Positions 1 to 6,118 of a stretch of DNA of 18,383 bases are shown here, piece by piece. The notes under the pieces were generated by a model. That model did no database searches, was not told the DNA's origin, and saw only the letters and a program-made list of their open reading frames with translations. The stretch spans positions 1 to 18,383 of the forward strand of contig CAZCCC010000027.1 in assembly GCA_964497245.1 (NCBI GenBank). Reading direction: 5' to 3'. Every line of letters starts with the position of its first letter. Within the stretch, counting starts at the first letter, position 1. Made by a program: the position numbers and the translations under genes. The stretch is from CAZCCC01 sp964497245 (GTDB lineage Bacteria > Patescibacteriota > Patescibacteriia > Buchananbacterales > UBA6539).

Positions 1-43
1 AACTTTTTTGGGCGCAGCCCGGTCTCTCGATAAAAAATGTAGT

Positions 44-120
44 TGGCGTCCCAGGAAGGATTCGAACCTTCAACCTACAGCTTAGAAGGCTGTTGCTCTA
101 TCCGGTTGAGCTACTGGGAC
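44..120 (-). tRNA. tRNA-Arg (anticodon TCT)
   Basis: On the minus strand the sequence folds as a complete cloverleaf. The acceptor strand GTCCCAG (120-114) pairs with CTGGGAC (54-48). The anticodon stem ACAGC/GCTGT encloses loop CTTCTAA, giving anticodon TCT, which reads AGA and AGG. The T arm has a GGTTCGAATCC-type loop, the discriminator is G, and a genomically encoded CCA ends at 44. The trailer starts ACTACATTTTTT and is shared with the second tRNA-Arg of this window. Fold and isoacceptor were read by eye, but all canonical elements are present. Confidence 0.96.
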
Positions 121-328
121 ATCAGCTGAGTCTAATTATTTATATAATTTTAATAGTTTTTTATTTGACTAAACAGAATAAATGTAGTCTATTATATTTT
201 ATCCAAAAAGTCAATTTTTCTGGTCTTACAGTCGGAATTAATAATCATATAAAGTCAGCAGAAAGGATTACTTTCCAGTCAAACTCTGACACTTGGCTTC
301 TGACGGAATAAATTTTACAATAGACATA

Positions 329-375
329 GGAACAAGGTGTTATGATTTAGCTATAATTTCATTATACCTTGTTCC
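329..375. repeat. 12-bp inverted repeat enclosing TATAAT boxes on both strands
   Basis: GGAACAAGGTGT at 329-340 can pair with ATACCTTGTTCC at 364-375, one pair being G-U, leaving a 23-nt spacer. A plus-strand TATAAT sits at 352-357 and a minus-strand TATAAT at 366-361, so the arms flank or overlap two opposed -10-like boxes. This could be an operator for a divergent regulatory region or a transcribed hairpin. No protein can be assigned to it. Confidence 0.55.
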
Positions 376-405
376 ATTTACTTTATTATACCCTGCTTGT
401 AGCTA

Positions 406-434
406 TTGACAAAGTATAAATAATATGATACTAA
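406..434 (+). promoter_or_regulatory. putative promoter of the helicase transcript
   Basis: A consensus -35 TTGACA occupies 406-411. The -10 is weak: TACTAA at 429-434 with a 17-nt spacer, or GATACT at 427-432 with a 15-nt spacer. If used, it would give a roughly 240-nt 5' leader in front of the helicase ATG at 684, containing the hairpins listed separately. Confidence 0.4.
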
Positions 435-463
435 TTAAAGTTAAATTTAATTTAGTTTTCTTT

Positions 464-502
464 AATTAGCGATAAACAAATCAACATAGGTTATCGTTAA
501 TT
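464..502 (+). repeat. 12-bp hairpin with the TCAACATAG motif in its loop
   Basis: AATTAGCGATAA (464-475) pairs with TTATCGTTAATT (491-502) over 12 positions including one G-U. The 15-nt loop (476-490) contains TCAACATAG, a motif that recurs next to terminators elsewhere in the window. There is no T tract behind it, so it is not an intrinsic terminator on the plus strand. It may be part of the helicase leader RNA. Confidence 0.5.
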
Positions 503-530
503 ATTGCTGACTAAATATGTTGGCGTATTC

Positions 531-677
531 CCAGCGATCTGGCTGGTTAACATAGATCATTGAAAATTTAGCCACGGGTGGCCTTGCTCAAACGCCTTGG
601 TAAAAAACAAGGAAGTACCAAAAGGTGCGCGGATGGGTAAGGCAACTGCAGGAATGCAGTTAACTCATTCGTGGAGA
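531..677 (+). promoter_or_regulatory. highly foldable 5' leader of the DEAH helicase (candidate structured RNA)
   Basis: Several helices are compatible with one fold. Helix GCCTTGC/GTAAGGC (581-587/637-643) encloses hairpin CCTTG/CAAGG (595-599/608-612) and hairpin GTACC/GGTGC with an AAAA loop (615-619/624-628). Directly adjoining is a perfect 7-bp hairpin AACTGCA/TGCAGTT (644-650/655-661) capped by a GGAA tetraloop of the GNRA class. Upstream are smaller hairpins such as CCAG/CTGG (531-542). Eleven bases after the last helix comes GGAGA (673-677) and then the ATG at 684. I do not recognise a known riboswitch, ribozyme or ribosomal-protein leader consensus. Confidence 0.5.
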
Positions 678-683
678 ATTGAT

Positions 684-2996
684 ATGCGTTTACCAATAGA
701 AAATGTGAAGGGTTTATTTATTGAAACGGTGAATAATAATCAAGTCACTATTCTGGTTGGAGAAACCGGGTCAGGAAAGACAACTCGTCTACCGCTATTT
801 TTGTATGAAGCGGGTTTTGCCAGATCTGGTGTTATTGGCATTACAGAGCCGCGGCGCATTGCCGCTGTTTCAACGGCGAATTATGTCGCCGGAGAACTTA
901 ATGTGCCACTTGGTACAAAAGTCGGTTATCAAATTAGGTTTGACCGAATGGACGAACGAAACACTGATATCAGGTTTATGACGGATGGGATTTTATTGAG
1001 AGAGATTCAGTCTGATCCGGAACTTTCCCGGTATTCGGTCATCATGGTTGATGAAGCACATGAGCGTTCAATAAACATTGATTTTTTGCTTGGGTTACTC
1101 AAGGAGTTGCTCAAGAGACGGCCGGATCTGAAGGTGGTTATTTCGTCAGCCACAATTGATGCCGAAAAATTTTCCGAATATTTCAATGGTGCCCCGATTA
1201 TTTCTGTACCCGGCCGAGTTTATCCGGTTGAAATAATTTGGCACGCAGATGATCAGTGCATCTGGGATACTCAGCATATGGTCAGGCTGGTAACCGAAAC
1301 AGTGCTTAATATTCACAGTACTTGTAAAGAAGGGGATATATTGGTATTCCTTGCCGGTACTGATGAAATTTCTGCCGTTGGCAGGGCAATTGAGGAAAAA
1401 ATAACACCTGATATAGTTATTTTGCCAGCTCATGGTGGAATGGCTAATGAAGATCAGAGTCGGATTTTTAAGGATTTTGACGGCAAGCGAAAGGTGATTT
1501 TGGCAACGAACATCGCAGAAACCGGAATTACAATTCCAAATTTGCGGTATGTTGTTGACACCGGCCGAATCAAGGAAGTGAGCTTCCATCCTTATTCTGG
1601 TATCCAAAGCCTTAATTTGACTCAACACTCACAGGCAGGTTGTAATCAGCGCACCGGCAGAGCAGGTCGGACTACCTCGGGGATGTGCTTCCGGCTTTAT
1701 ACTGAACAAAATTTTAGCCAGAGGCCCGAGTATACTGAACCGGAAATCCGTAAGATGGATTTGTCTACGGTTGTGCTTGCCATGGAAGACATGAATATCC
1801 CGAATATTCCGAATTTTGATTTTATTGATAAACCGGACAAGGCTGCTTTTCAGCATGCTTACAGAGAACTGGTTAAGCTTGGGGCAATTAATGAACAAAC
1901 CGAGTTGCTGACCAAACTTGGTTTAAAGATGGCTCGCCTTCCTTTGGCGCCTATGATCAGCAAGATGATTTTTGAAGCTCAAACGAACGGCTGCGTAGCC
2001 CAGATCGCAACAGTTGCTGCTTTTTTTTCCGCCCAGCCTGTTTTTCGCAGGCCAAAAGGAAAGGAAAATGATGCCGATTTGGCCCATAATCAGTTCCGTG
2101 ACAGAAAGTCAGATGCCCTTACTTTCCTGAGGGTCTGGGATGAATTTCAGTCTCTAGGTTTTTCTCAAGACTGGTGCTATAACAACTTCCTAGACTATCG
2201 GACAATGAATGAGGTCAGGCAGATTCGCAGCCAGCTTTTCCGGATTCTTAGAGATGAGGGAATCGAATTATCCACTTCACAGGATATGGATATGGTGAGA
2301 CTTTCGTTTTCTGCTGGTTTGGTCAGTATGCTTTTTGTTCAATCCGGCAAATATTCTTTTCGTTCTTGGTTTAATGGGATGACTGATGTCTTTATTCATC
2401 CCGGCTCCGTCCTATTCGGGTCTCTAGTTCCTCAATTGCTGGTGGCAGCGGAAGTTGTTGAGACAAAAAAGTGTTATGCCAGAGTCTGCAGCAGAGTTGA
2501 AGCTGAATGGCTTCCAATTATTGCGCCGGATAAATTTCGCTTTCAGCCTTGGCAGGTTATCTCTTATGAGCCTGGTGCTGAAATTGCAACTGTGCAGCGG
2601 CATATAATTGATGTCTGTTCCGGTTCTGGTTTAAAACTAAACAAGTTAGGAAACCAGTTAAAGGATGTTTCACTTGCTAAAGCAGCGGAGATTCAAGAGG
2701 CTTCAATCAAAGAGGCTGAGCGCTTGGGATGGAAACGGGCAACTCTTAGGGCGACCAATTCAAGTTTTGGTCGATATTACATTAATGAGCCGGCTTTAAC
2801 AGAGGTTGAAAGGTACGCAGACATTCCATTAGCCGATGGCTCTGTATATTATTTCACATTTAAAGATAGTTTTTTCGGCGATAATCGTATTGCCGTGGCG
2901 CAGTTTCGGGTTTTTGACTTCCCCAAAGAGGAAAAAAAGCCAGAATCGGTTGCTGATGCGATTGGCAAGCTGACACAAGCTTGGGCCAATCGTTAG
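684..2996 (+). CDS. DEAH-box ATP-dependent RNA helicase, HrpA-like
   Basis: This is a superfamily 2 DEAH/RHA helicase that would unwind or remodel RNA in the cytoplasm using ATP. From the ATG, residues show Walker A GETGSGKT (26-33), motif Ia TEPRRIAA (54-61), DEAH (123-126), SAT (155-157), motif V ATNIAETGITIP (about 274-285) and motif VI QRTGRAGR (322-329). Helicase-associated HA2 and OB-fold segments follow. The 770 residues are far shorter than E. coli HrpA (about 1300) and close to HrpB, but I see no clear HrpB C-terminal domain, so I call it HrpA-like. The last 150 residues are not recognisable. I chose ATG 684 because GGAGA lies 6 bases upstream and the family N-terminus LPI follows directly. 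In-frame TTG 597 and ATG 633/654 would run through the hairpin-rich leader. Sampled GC (about 42%) is higher than in the ribosomal genes. Confidence 0.93.
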   Translation: MRLPIENVKGLFIETVNNNQVTILVGETGSGKTTRLPLFLYEAGFARSGVIGITEPRRIAAVSTANYVAGELNVPLGTKVGYQIRFDRMDERNTDIRFMTDGILLREIQSDPELSRYSVIMVDEAHERSINIDFLLGLLKELLKRRPDLKVVISSATIDAEKFSEYFNGAPIISVPGRVYPVEIIWHADDQCIWDTQHMVRLVTETVLNIHSTCKEGDILVFLAGTDEISAVGRAIEEKITPDIVILPAHGGMANEDQSRIFKDFDGKRKVILATNIAETGITIPNLRYVVDTGRIKEVSFHPYSGIQSLNLTQHSQAGCNQRTGRAGRTTSGMCFRLYTEQNFSQRPEYTEPEIRKMDLSTVVLAMEDMNIPNIPNFDFIDKPDKAAFQHAYRELVKLGAINEQTELLTKLGLKMARLPLAPMISKMIFEAQTNGCVAQIATVAAFFSAQPVFRRPKGKENDADLAHNQFRDRKSDALTFLRVWDEFQSLGFSQDWCYNNFLDYRTMNEVRQIRSQLFRILRDEGIELSTSQDMDMVRLSFSAGLVSMLFVQSGKYSFRSWFNGMTDVFIHPGSVLFGSLVPQLLVAAEVVETKKCYARVCSRVEAEWLPIIAPDKFRFQPWQVISYEPGAEIATVQRHIIDVCSGSGLKLNKLGNQLKDVSLAKAAEIQEASIKEAERLGWKRATLRATNSSFGRYYINEPALTEVERYADIPLADGSVYYFTFKDSFFGDNRIAVAQFRVFDFPKEEKKPESVADAIGKLTQAWANR

Positions 2997-3009
2997 TTCA
3001 GATATTTTT

Positions 3010-3056
3010 CCCGCCTTGTTTTGCAGCGTGTCTGTATAAGGAGGTGGGATTTTTTT
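3010..3056 (+). terminator. intrinsic terminator downstream of the helicase
   Basis: CCCGCC (3010-3015) pairs with GGTGGG (3043-3048), with one G-U, and is followed by seven T (3050-3056). The loop side includes an AAGGAGG string that looks like a Shine-Dalgarno but has no start codon behind it. The position 14 bases after the helicase stop supports a terminator role. Confidence 0.55.
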
Positions 3057-3216
3057 AATTAAAATAATATTTCCTTTAATTTCAATTAGATTTAAATTAT
3101 TTTTAATATAGATTTTTATTAAATTTTAACCAGCCTTTTAGACAGGGTAATTTATTTTGAAAAGGAAAAAATACTTGCGAGAAACGAGAATTATTTTCAT
3201 GTTTAAAGAGTTGACC

Positions 3217-3265
3217 AATTTTGTTGTACAGCCGCGGAATTTGGTAAGGGATAAAAAATTTAGTT
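3217..3265 (-). repeat. orphan copy of the tRNA-Arg(CCG) trailer (repeat copy A)
   Basis: Bases 3217-3265 match 4125-4173 at 46 of 49 positions in direct orientation, 908 bases apart. In the second copy the repeat runs exactly up to the CCA end of tRNA-Arg(CCG). Here the flanking sequence beyond 3265 is unrelated and no tRNA is attached. The copy is therefore a tRNA trailer without its tRNA, or half of an attachment-site-like duplication. Confidence 0.75.
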
Positions 3266-3389
3266 CGCACCGATACTTTCATTTGAATATTTTACAATTT
3301 CATTAGTGTGAAAAAATTAAGAATAAATTTTTACATTTTTTAAATGGTGTTAATTTAGCCCTAAAAAATAATTAGGGAAATAATTATCC

Positions 3390-3417
3390 TTGATTTATTG
3401 CTAAAAAAATCTATAAT
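3390..3417 (+). promoter_or_regulatory. sigma70-type promoter of the YgjP-like gene
   Basis: TTGATT (3390-3395) is followed after 16 nt by a perfect TATAAT (3412-3417). The predicted start near 3424 leaves a leader of about 50 nt before ATG 3475. No Shine-Dalgarno is visible in that leader. Confidence 0.6.
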
Positions 3418-3474
3418 TAAGTAAATAAAACAAAATTGGCTTTTATTCCTTTTGTCAGTATCAATTAAAAAAAT

Positions 3475-4056
3475 ATGCAAAAACAAATCACATTGCAAAA
3501 TAAAACGGTTGCTTACACGCTTCGTAAGAGTAGACGGGCTAAGCGTATGCGCCTGGCAGTTTATTGTAATGGTGCGGTAGTGGTAACCACGCCGTATGGC
3601 TTACAGGAAACTATTGCCGAAAAATTTATCAGAGAAAAAACCGATTGGCTTTTTTCTAAAATTGCTTTTTTTAAACAGTTTCAGGGCAAGTTAGCCAGCC
3701 GACACAGTAAAGAAGATTATTTAAAATATAAAGATGAGGCTTTGTTCCTGGCTCAAGAGCGAGTAGATTTTTTTAACAAACAATATGGTTTTACATATAA
3801 TGCGATCAGAGTTAAAAACCAAAAAACACGATGGGGTAGTTGCTCAAAAAAAGGTAATTTAAATTTTAATTATAAGATTTTATTTTTATCAGAATCGGCG
3901 AGAGATTATATTATTGTCCACGAACTTTGCCATCTCAAGGAGTTTAATCATTCAAAGAGGTTTTGGAATTTGGTTTCACAAATAATACCTAATTATTTAG
4001 AGATTAGAAAAAATTTTAAAAATGGTTATATTGGTTTGTCTGATTTAAATTGTTAA
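3475..4056 (+). CDS. YgjP-like zinc metallohydrolase (DUF45, M48-related)
   Basis: This small cytosolic protein belongs to the YgjP/WLM-like metallopeptidase family, one member of which has been described as a nucleotide pyrophosphatase; the substrate here is unknown. The 193 residues include the family signature TRWGSC (118-123) and zinc motif HELCH (149-153) with third ligand candidate His159 in the NHSKRFW segment. Length is slightly below the usual 220-240. Codons are AT-rich. No Shine-Dalgarno precedes the ATG, but a good promoter lies 60 bases upstream. The gene sits alone between two copies of a tRNA-trailer repeat and ends before a strong hairpin at 4077-4123. The family call is firm and the biochemical role is not. 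Confidence 0.9.
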   Translation: MQKQITLQNKTVAYTLRKSRRAKRMRLAVYCNGAVVVTTPYGLQETIAEKFIREKTDWLFSKIAFFKQFQGKLASRHSKEDYLKYKDEALFLAQERVDFFNKQYGFTYNAIRVKNQKTRWGSCSKKGNLNFNYKILFLSESARDYIIVHELCHLKEFNHSKRFWNLVSQIIPNYLEIRKNFKNGYIGLSDLNC

Positions 4057-4076
4057 TTTTTTTATTAAGTCTTAAA

Positions 4077-4123
4077 TTTAAACTAAAAAAGAGCGAAATT
4101 AATCCGTTCTTTTATAGTTTAAA
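4077..4123. terminator. long hairpin, possible bidirectional terminator
   Basis: A 19-base arm (4077-4095) pairs with 4105-4123 with two mismatches around a 9-base loop. It lies between the plus-strand YgjP-like gene and the minus-strand tRNA-Arg/recombinase, where converging transcription would need stopping. The arms hold A/T tracts but there is no long T tail. Confidence 0.5.
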
Positions 4124-4124
4124 T

Positions 4125-4173
4125 AATTTTATTGTACAGCCGCGGAATCTGGTAAGGGATAAAAAATGTAGTT
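4125..4173 (-). repeat. tRNA-Arg(CCG) trailer repeat (copy B)
   Basis: Direct repeat of 3217-3265 (46 of 49 identical). Its right edge coincides with the last base of the tRNA CCA end. Bases 4158-4175 are also identical to 29-46, the trailer plus CCA edge of the other tRNA-Arg. Read along the tRNA, the trailer begins ACTACATTTTTTATC, whose T tract may help terminate or define 3' processing. Confidence 0.75.
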
Positions 4174-4247
4174 GGTGCCCCCAGTAGGAGTCGAACCTAC
4201 ATCACAAGCTCCGGAAGCTCGCATTCTATCCATTGAACTATAGGGGC
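4173..4247 (-). tRNA. tRNA-Arg (anticodon CCG)
   Basis: The minus strand gives acceptor GCCCCTA pairing with TGGGGGC (one G-U), discriminator A and an encoded CCA at 4175-4173. The anticodon stem CGAGC/GCTTG, with one G-U, encloses loop TTCCGGA, giving anticodon CCG for codon CGG. The T arm is GTAGG/CCTAC around a TTCGACT loop. It lies next to the Xer-type recombinase gene. Confidence 0.95.
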
Positions 4248-4314
4248 ATAAACAGATAATAGGAGAAAAAATTAATCTGGTCAACTTTTTTCCCTTGTTG
4301 GCTAGTTTTTTATA

Positions 4315-5193
4315 TTATTCTTTCAGCTGCTGATCAGAAATATCAGTATAAGTTTGAGTAGTGGTAATTGAAGAATGGCCAAGCATATTTTGGATTGAAT
4401 GAATATTGACCCCATTTTTAATCAATCCAATGACAAAGCTATGGCGCATTGTATGGGGTGTTACAGTTTTTTTTATCTCGGCGGTTTTGGAATATTTTTT
4501 GATTAATCTTTGAATGCTTCGCGGTGTTAAATTTTTGGGTTCCTGTCTGCCTTTGGCCCGATCAGCCCTGACAAACAAAAAAAAGGATTTATCAATTCTG
4601 ATTTCTATATATTGCTTTAGCCAATATTTTGTCTGGTTGGATAAAAAAATTGTCCTTATTTTTCCGGCTGTTCCTTTTATGGTAAATTTATCTTTTTTTA
4701 GATCAATCTGTTCTTTTTTTAAGTTGACAATTTCAGAAACACGAAGGCCACTAGAAAAAAGAAGTTCTAAAATTGCTTTATCTCTTGCTTGGATTATTTT
4801 TGCCTCATTTGTCTTAAGTGGAGATTCAAGCAATTTTTCCATATCATCTTTGTCCAAAAATTTAATTTGGCGTTTTGGCAGCACAGACAATTCAATTTTT
4901 TTAGCTGGCAAGATTTTTTTACCTTTTGTTGAAAAGTATTTTAGAAAAGAGCGTAAAGCAATCAGATGGTAATTTTGGGTGGATTTTTTCAGCGGCCGGC
5001 CGAATTGGTTTGTTCGGCGTTTAAGCCAAATTCGGTATTGTCTGATCAATTCAATGTTTATTTGGTCTGGAGAATTTATTTTTGAAAACTCTAAAAATCT
5101 ACTAAGATAAAACTCATAGTTTTTAACAGTTTTGACGCTTCGTCTCCGCTCAGCTTTTAAATATTTAAGGAATTGTTGAATTAATTTGTGCAT
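4315..5193 (-). CDS. Xer-type tyrosine recombinase
   Basis: The protein is a site-specific DNA recombinase of the phage-integrase fold. Residues 1-90 form the N-terminal SAM-like core-binding domain and the rest the catalytic domain. Catalytic residues are visible: Arg151 in GLRVSE, a Lys in the TIKGTAGK beta-hairpin (173 or 178), His247 and Arg250 in HTMRH, His273 in LGHSS and nucleophile Tyr282 in TQTYTD. At 292 residues it fits XerC/XerD and could resolve chromosome dimers at a dif site. It lies 67 bases from tRNA-Arg(CCG), the usual position of an integrase beside its attachment site, so an element-borne role is possible. AAAGGAGAG lies 12 bases before the ATG and is tied up in a hairpin (5206-5227). 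Confidence 0.92.
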   Translation of the reverse strand: MHKLIQQFLKYLKAERRRSVKTVKNYEFYLSRFLEFSKINSPDQINIELIRQYRIWLKRRTNQFGRPLKKSTQNYHLIALRSFLKYFSTKGKKILPAKKIELSVLPKRQIKFLDKDDMEKLLESPLKTNEAKIIQARDKAILELLFSSGLRVSEIVNLKKEQIDLKKDKFTIKGTAGKIRTIFLSNQTKYWLKQYIEIRIDKSFFLFVRADRAKGRQEPKNLTPRSIQRLIKKYSKTAEIKKTVTPHTMRHSFVIGLIKNGVNIHSIQNMLGHSSITTTQTYTDISDQQLKE

Positions 5194-5205
5194 ATTATAT
5201 TATTT

Positions 5206-5227
5206 CTCTCCTTTGTCGCAAAGAGAG
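5206..5227 (-). promoter_or_regulatory. hairpin sequestering the recombinase ribosome-binding site
   Basis: On the minus strand CTCTC-TTTG pairs with CAAA-G-GAGAG, giving nine base pairs with one bulged G and a 3-nt loop. The 3' arm is the only Shine-Dalgarno (AAAGGAGAG) upstream of the recombinase ATG at 5193. The layout suggests low or conditional translation initiation. Confidence 0.55.
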
Positions 5228-5326
5228 ACAGGGTTAAAAAATTAAATCCATAAGTTATATATATTGTAAGACACATAAAAAATATTGACAAATTATATTA
5301 TAAAATAAATACATTTAAAGGAATAG

Positions 5327-5360
5327 AAAAACGCCGAGAATTTTTTTAAATCCTCGGCGT
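5327..5360 (-). terminator. intrinsic terminator of the unrecognised minus-strand gene
   Basis: Perfect 8-bp arms ACGCCGAG (5331-5338) and CTCGGCGT (5353-5360) flank a 14-base A/T-rich loop. Reading along the minus strand the stem ends in GGCGT followed by four more T. It begins 21 bases after the stop of the 5381-5959 gene and separates it from the recombinase. Confidence 0.8.
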
Positions 5361-5380
5361 GTGGGTTTTTGGCTGGAAGT

Positions 5381-5959
5381 TTACTTTATAAACTCTTTCA
5401 GCTCATACCCCATGGCCTGGCAGAGAGCTTGGGCATCAGCGAATTTCCCCAACTTTACAAGTTCTTTGATTGGTTGTTTCCTGATTTCCTCTTTTTTTCT
5501 TTTATATCGAAGTTCTTCCTCGGCCGTATTTTCCTCAAAAAATTTTCTGTTGCCTTCCCAGGTAAAAAATCCGATAATTGCTTCTATTTCTCCGGGATTA
5601 AAAATTTCATCAACTGTTTCAGCAAAGTTTCTAGGGGAACATTCACCACTAATACGTTTAGTATCTTTTTCGGTAAATTTACCGAAGGGCCTGTCATCCC
5701 AACTGAAACCCTTCAGAAAGTTACGAGCTATGTCGTCTCTCGCGTCTATCCCATTGGCCACTAGGATAAAAGCACCAGCCATTTCTTCAGTAACTTTATC
5801 CACGATGTCAAACGTCAATTTGTAGAGGTGCAAGACATCGCACACCTCGACTCCGATAAAGTATGCCTCATTGCCTCGAATTGCCAGCAGGAAGTGATAT
5901 TTTCCACCCGAACAGATATGGTGGACTTCAATGTTGTTACGACAATAATGTTTAGTCAT
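5381..5959 (-). CDS. hypothetical protein, 192 residues
   Basis: I do not recognise this protein. The reading frame is credible because AAGGAG (5973-5968) lies 8 bases before the ATG, a promoter-like pair lies upstream, and a strong terminator follows the stop. The first 130 residues alternate predicted strands and helices with no membrane segment or signal peptide. Residues 132-192 are rich in Glu, Lys and Arg and look helical. Three Cys lie at 6, 16 and 40, with no clear metal motif. Sampled GC (about 48%) is well above most of the window, hinting at transfer. It is transcribed divergently from the TrmB-type regulator, which may control it. A frame on the opposite strand overlaps but lacks these signals. 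Confidence 0.8.
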   Translation of the reverse strand: MTKHYCRNNIEVHHICSGGKYHFLLAIRGNEAYFIGVEVCDVLHLYKLTFDIVDKVTEEMAGAFILVANGIDARDDIARNFLKGFSWDDRPFGKFTEKDTKRISGECSPRNFAETVDEIFNPGEIEAIIGFFTWEGNRKFFEENTAEEELRYKRKKEEIRKQPIKELVKLGKFADAQALCQAMGYELKEFIK

Positions 5960-6044
5960 TTTTCAATCTCCTTATTGGTTTGTTTTAAGGTACAATCCAG
6001 AATTTTATAAGATTCTGAGTTAGGTATTCTGAGCCTAACAAAAT

Positions 6045-6073
6045 AGTATAATATAAAAAGGAGATATTGTCAT
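6045..6073 (-). promoter_or_regulatory. putative promoter of the 5381-5959 gene
   Basis: On the minus strand ATGACA (6073-6068) is followed after 17 nt by TATACT (6050-6045). The leader would contain GTTAGG/CCTAAC (6019-6024/6034-6039) and a duplicated ATTCTGAG (6012-6019 and 6026-6033), both operator-like. Confidence 0.5.
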
Positions 6074-6074
6074 A

Positions 6075-6116
6075 TTTGTCGACTAAAAATTAATTATTGA
6101 CTATTTTTTCGACAAA
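6075..6116. promoter_or_regulatory. operator-like inverted repeat before the TrmB-type gene
   Basis: TTTGTCGA (6075-6082) and TCGACAAA (6109-6116) are perfect inverted 8-mers 34 bases apart centre to centre. The right half ends 2 bases before the ATG of the regulator and the left half abuts the divergent promoter. This is the arrangement expected for autoregulation plus control of the divergent gene. Binding by this regulator is an inference. Confidence 0.5.
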
Positions 6117-6118
6117 AT

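Larger units (their letters stand above)
121..683. other. gene-free region with inverted repeats, a promoter-like site and a structured leader
   Basis: No credible protein gene lies between the tRNA and the helicase start. The region contains an inverted repeat (329-340/364-375) flanking opposed TATAAT boxes, a TTGACA at 406-411 followed by weak -10 candidates (GATACT 427-432 or TACTAA 429-434), a long hairpin (464-502) and a cluster of hairpins at 531-661 directly before the helicase. A short reading frame overlapping the tRNA at 93-311 looks accidental. The rest is AT-rich with nothing recognisable. Confidence 0.6.
2997..3474. other. intergenic region: terminator, tRNA-trailer repeat copy, promoter
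   Basis: The 478 bases between the helicase and the YgjP-like gene contain a probable terminator (3010-3056), a very AT-rich stretch, a 49-base repeat matching the trailer of tRNA-Arg(CCG) (3217-3265) and a promoter (3390-3417). I see no coding potential. Confidence 0.6.

Noticed and set aside
93..311. Short plus-strand reading frame upstream of the helicase
   Set aside because: It begins inside the antisense of tRNA-Arg(TCT), has no ribosome-binding site and its translation looks random.
597..683. N-terminal extension of the helicase from TTG 597
   Set aside because: It runs through three hairpins, lacks a good Shine-Dalgarno and the family's conserved N-terminus starts at ATG 684, which has GGAGA six bases upstream.
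1146..1898. Minus-strand frames inside the helicase gene
   Set aside because: They are antisense shadows of a strongly conserved helicase and match no family.
3036..3046. AAGGAGGTG as a ribosome-binding site of an unannotated gene
   Set aside because: No start codon with a usable frame follows; it forms part of the terminator stem after the helicase.
5361..5825. Plus-strand frames opposite the 192-residue minus-strand gene
   Set aside because: The minus-strand frame has a Shine-Dalgarno, a promoter and a terminator. The plus-strand frames have none and start at the terminator hairpin.
6058..6094. Leader peptide from TTG 6067 before the TrmB gene
   Set aside because: The frame has eight codons and only about three bases between GGAG and the start, too close for initiation.
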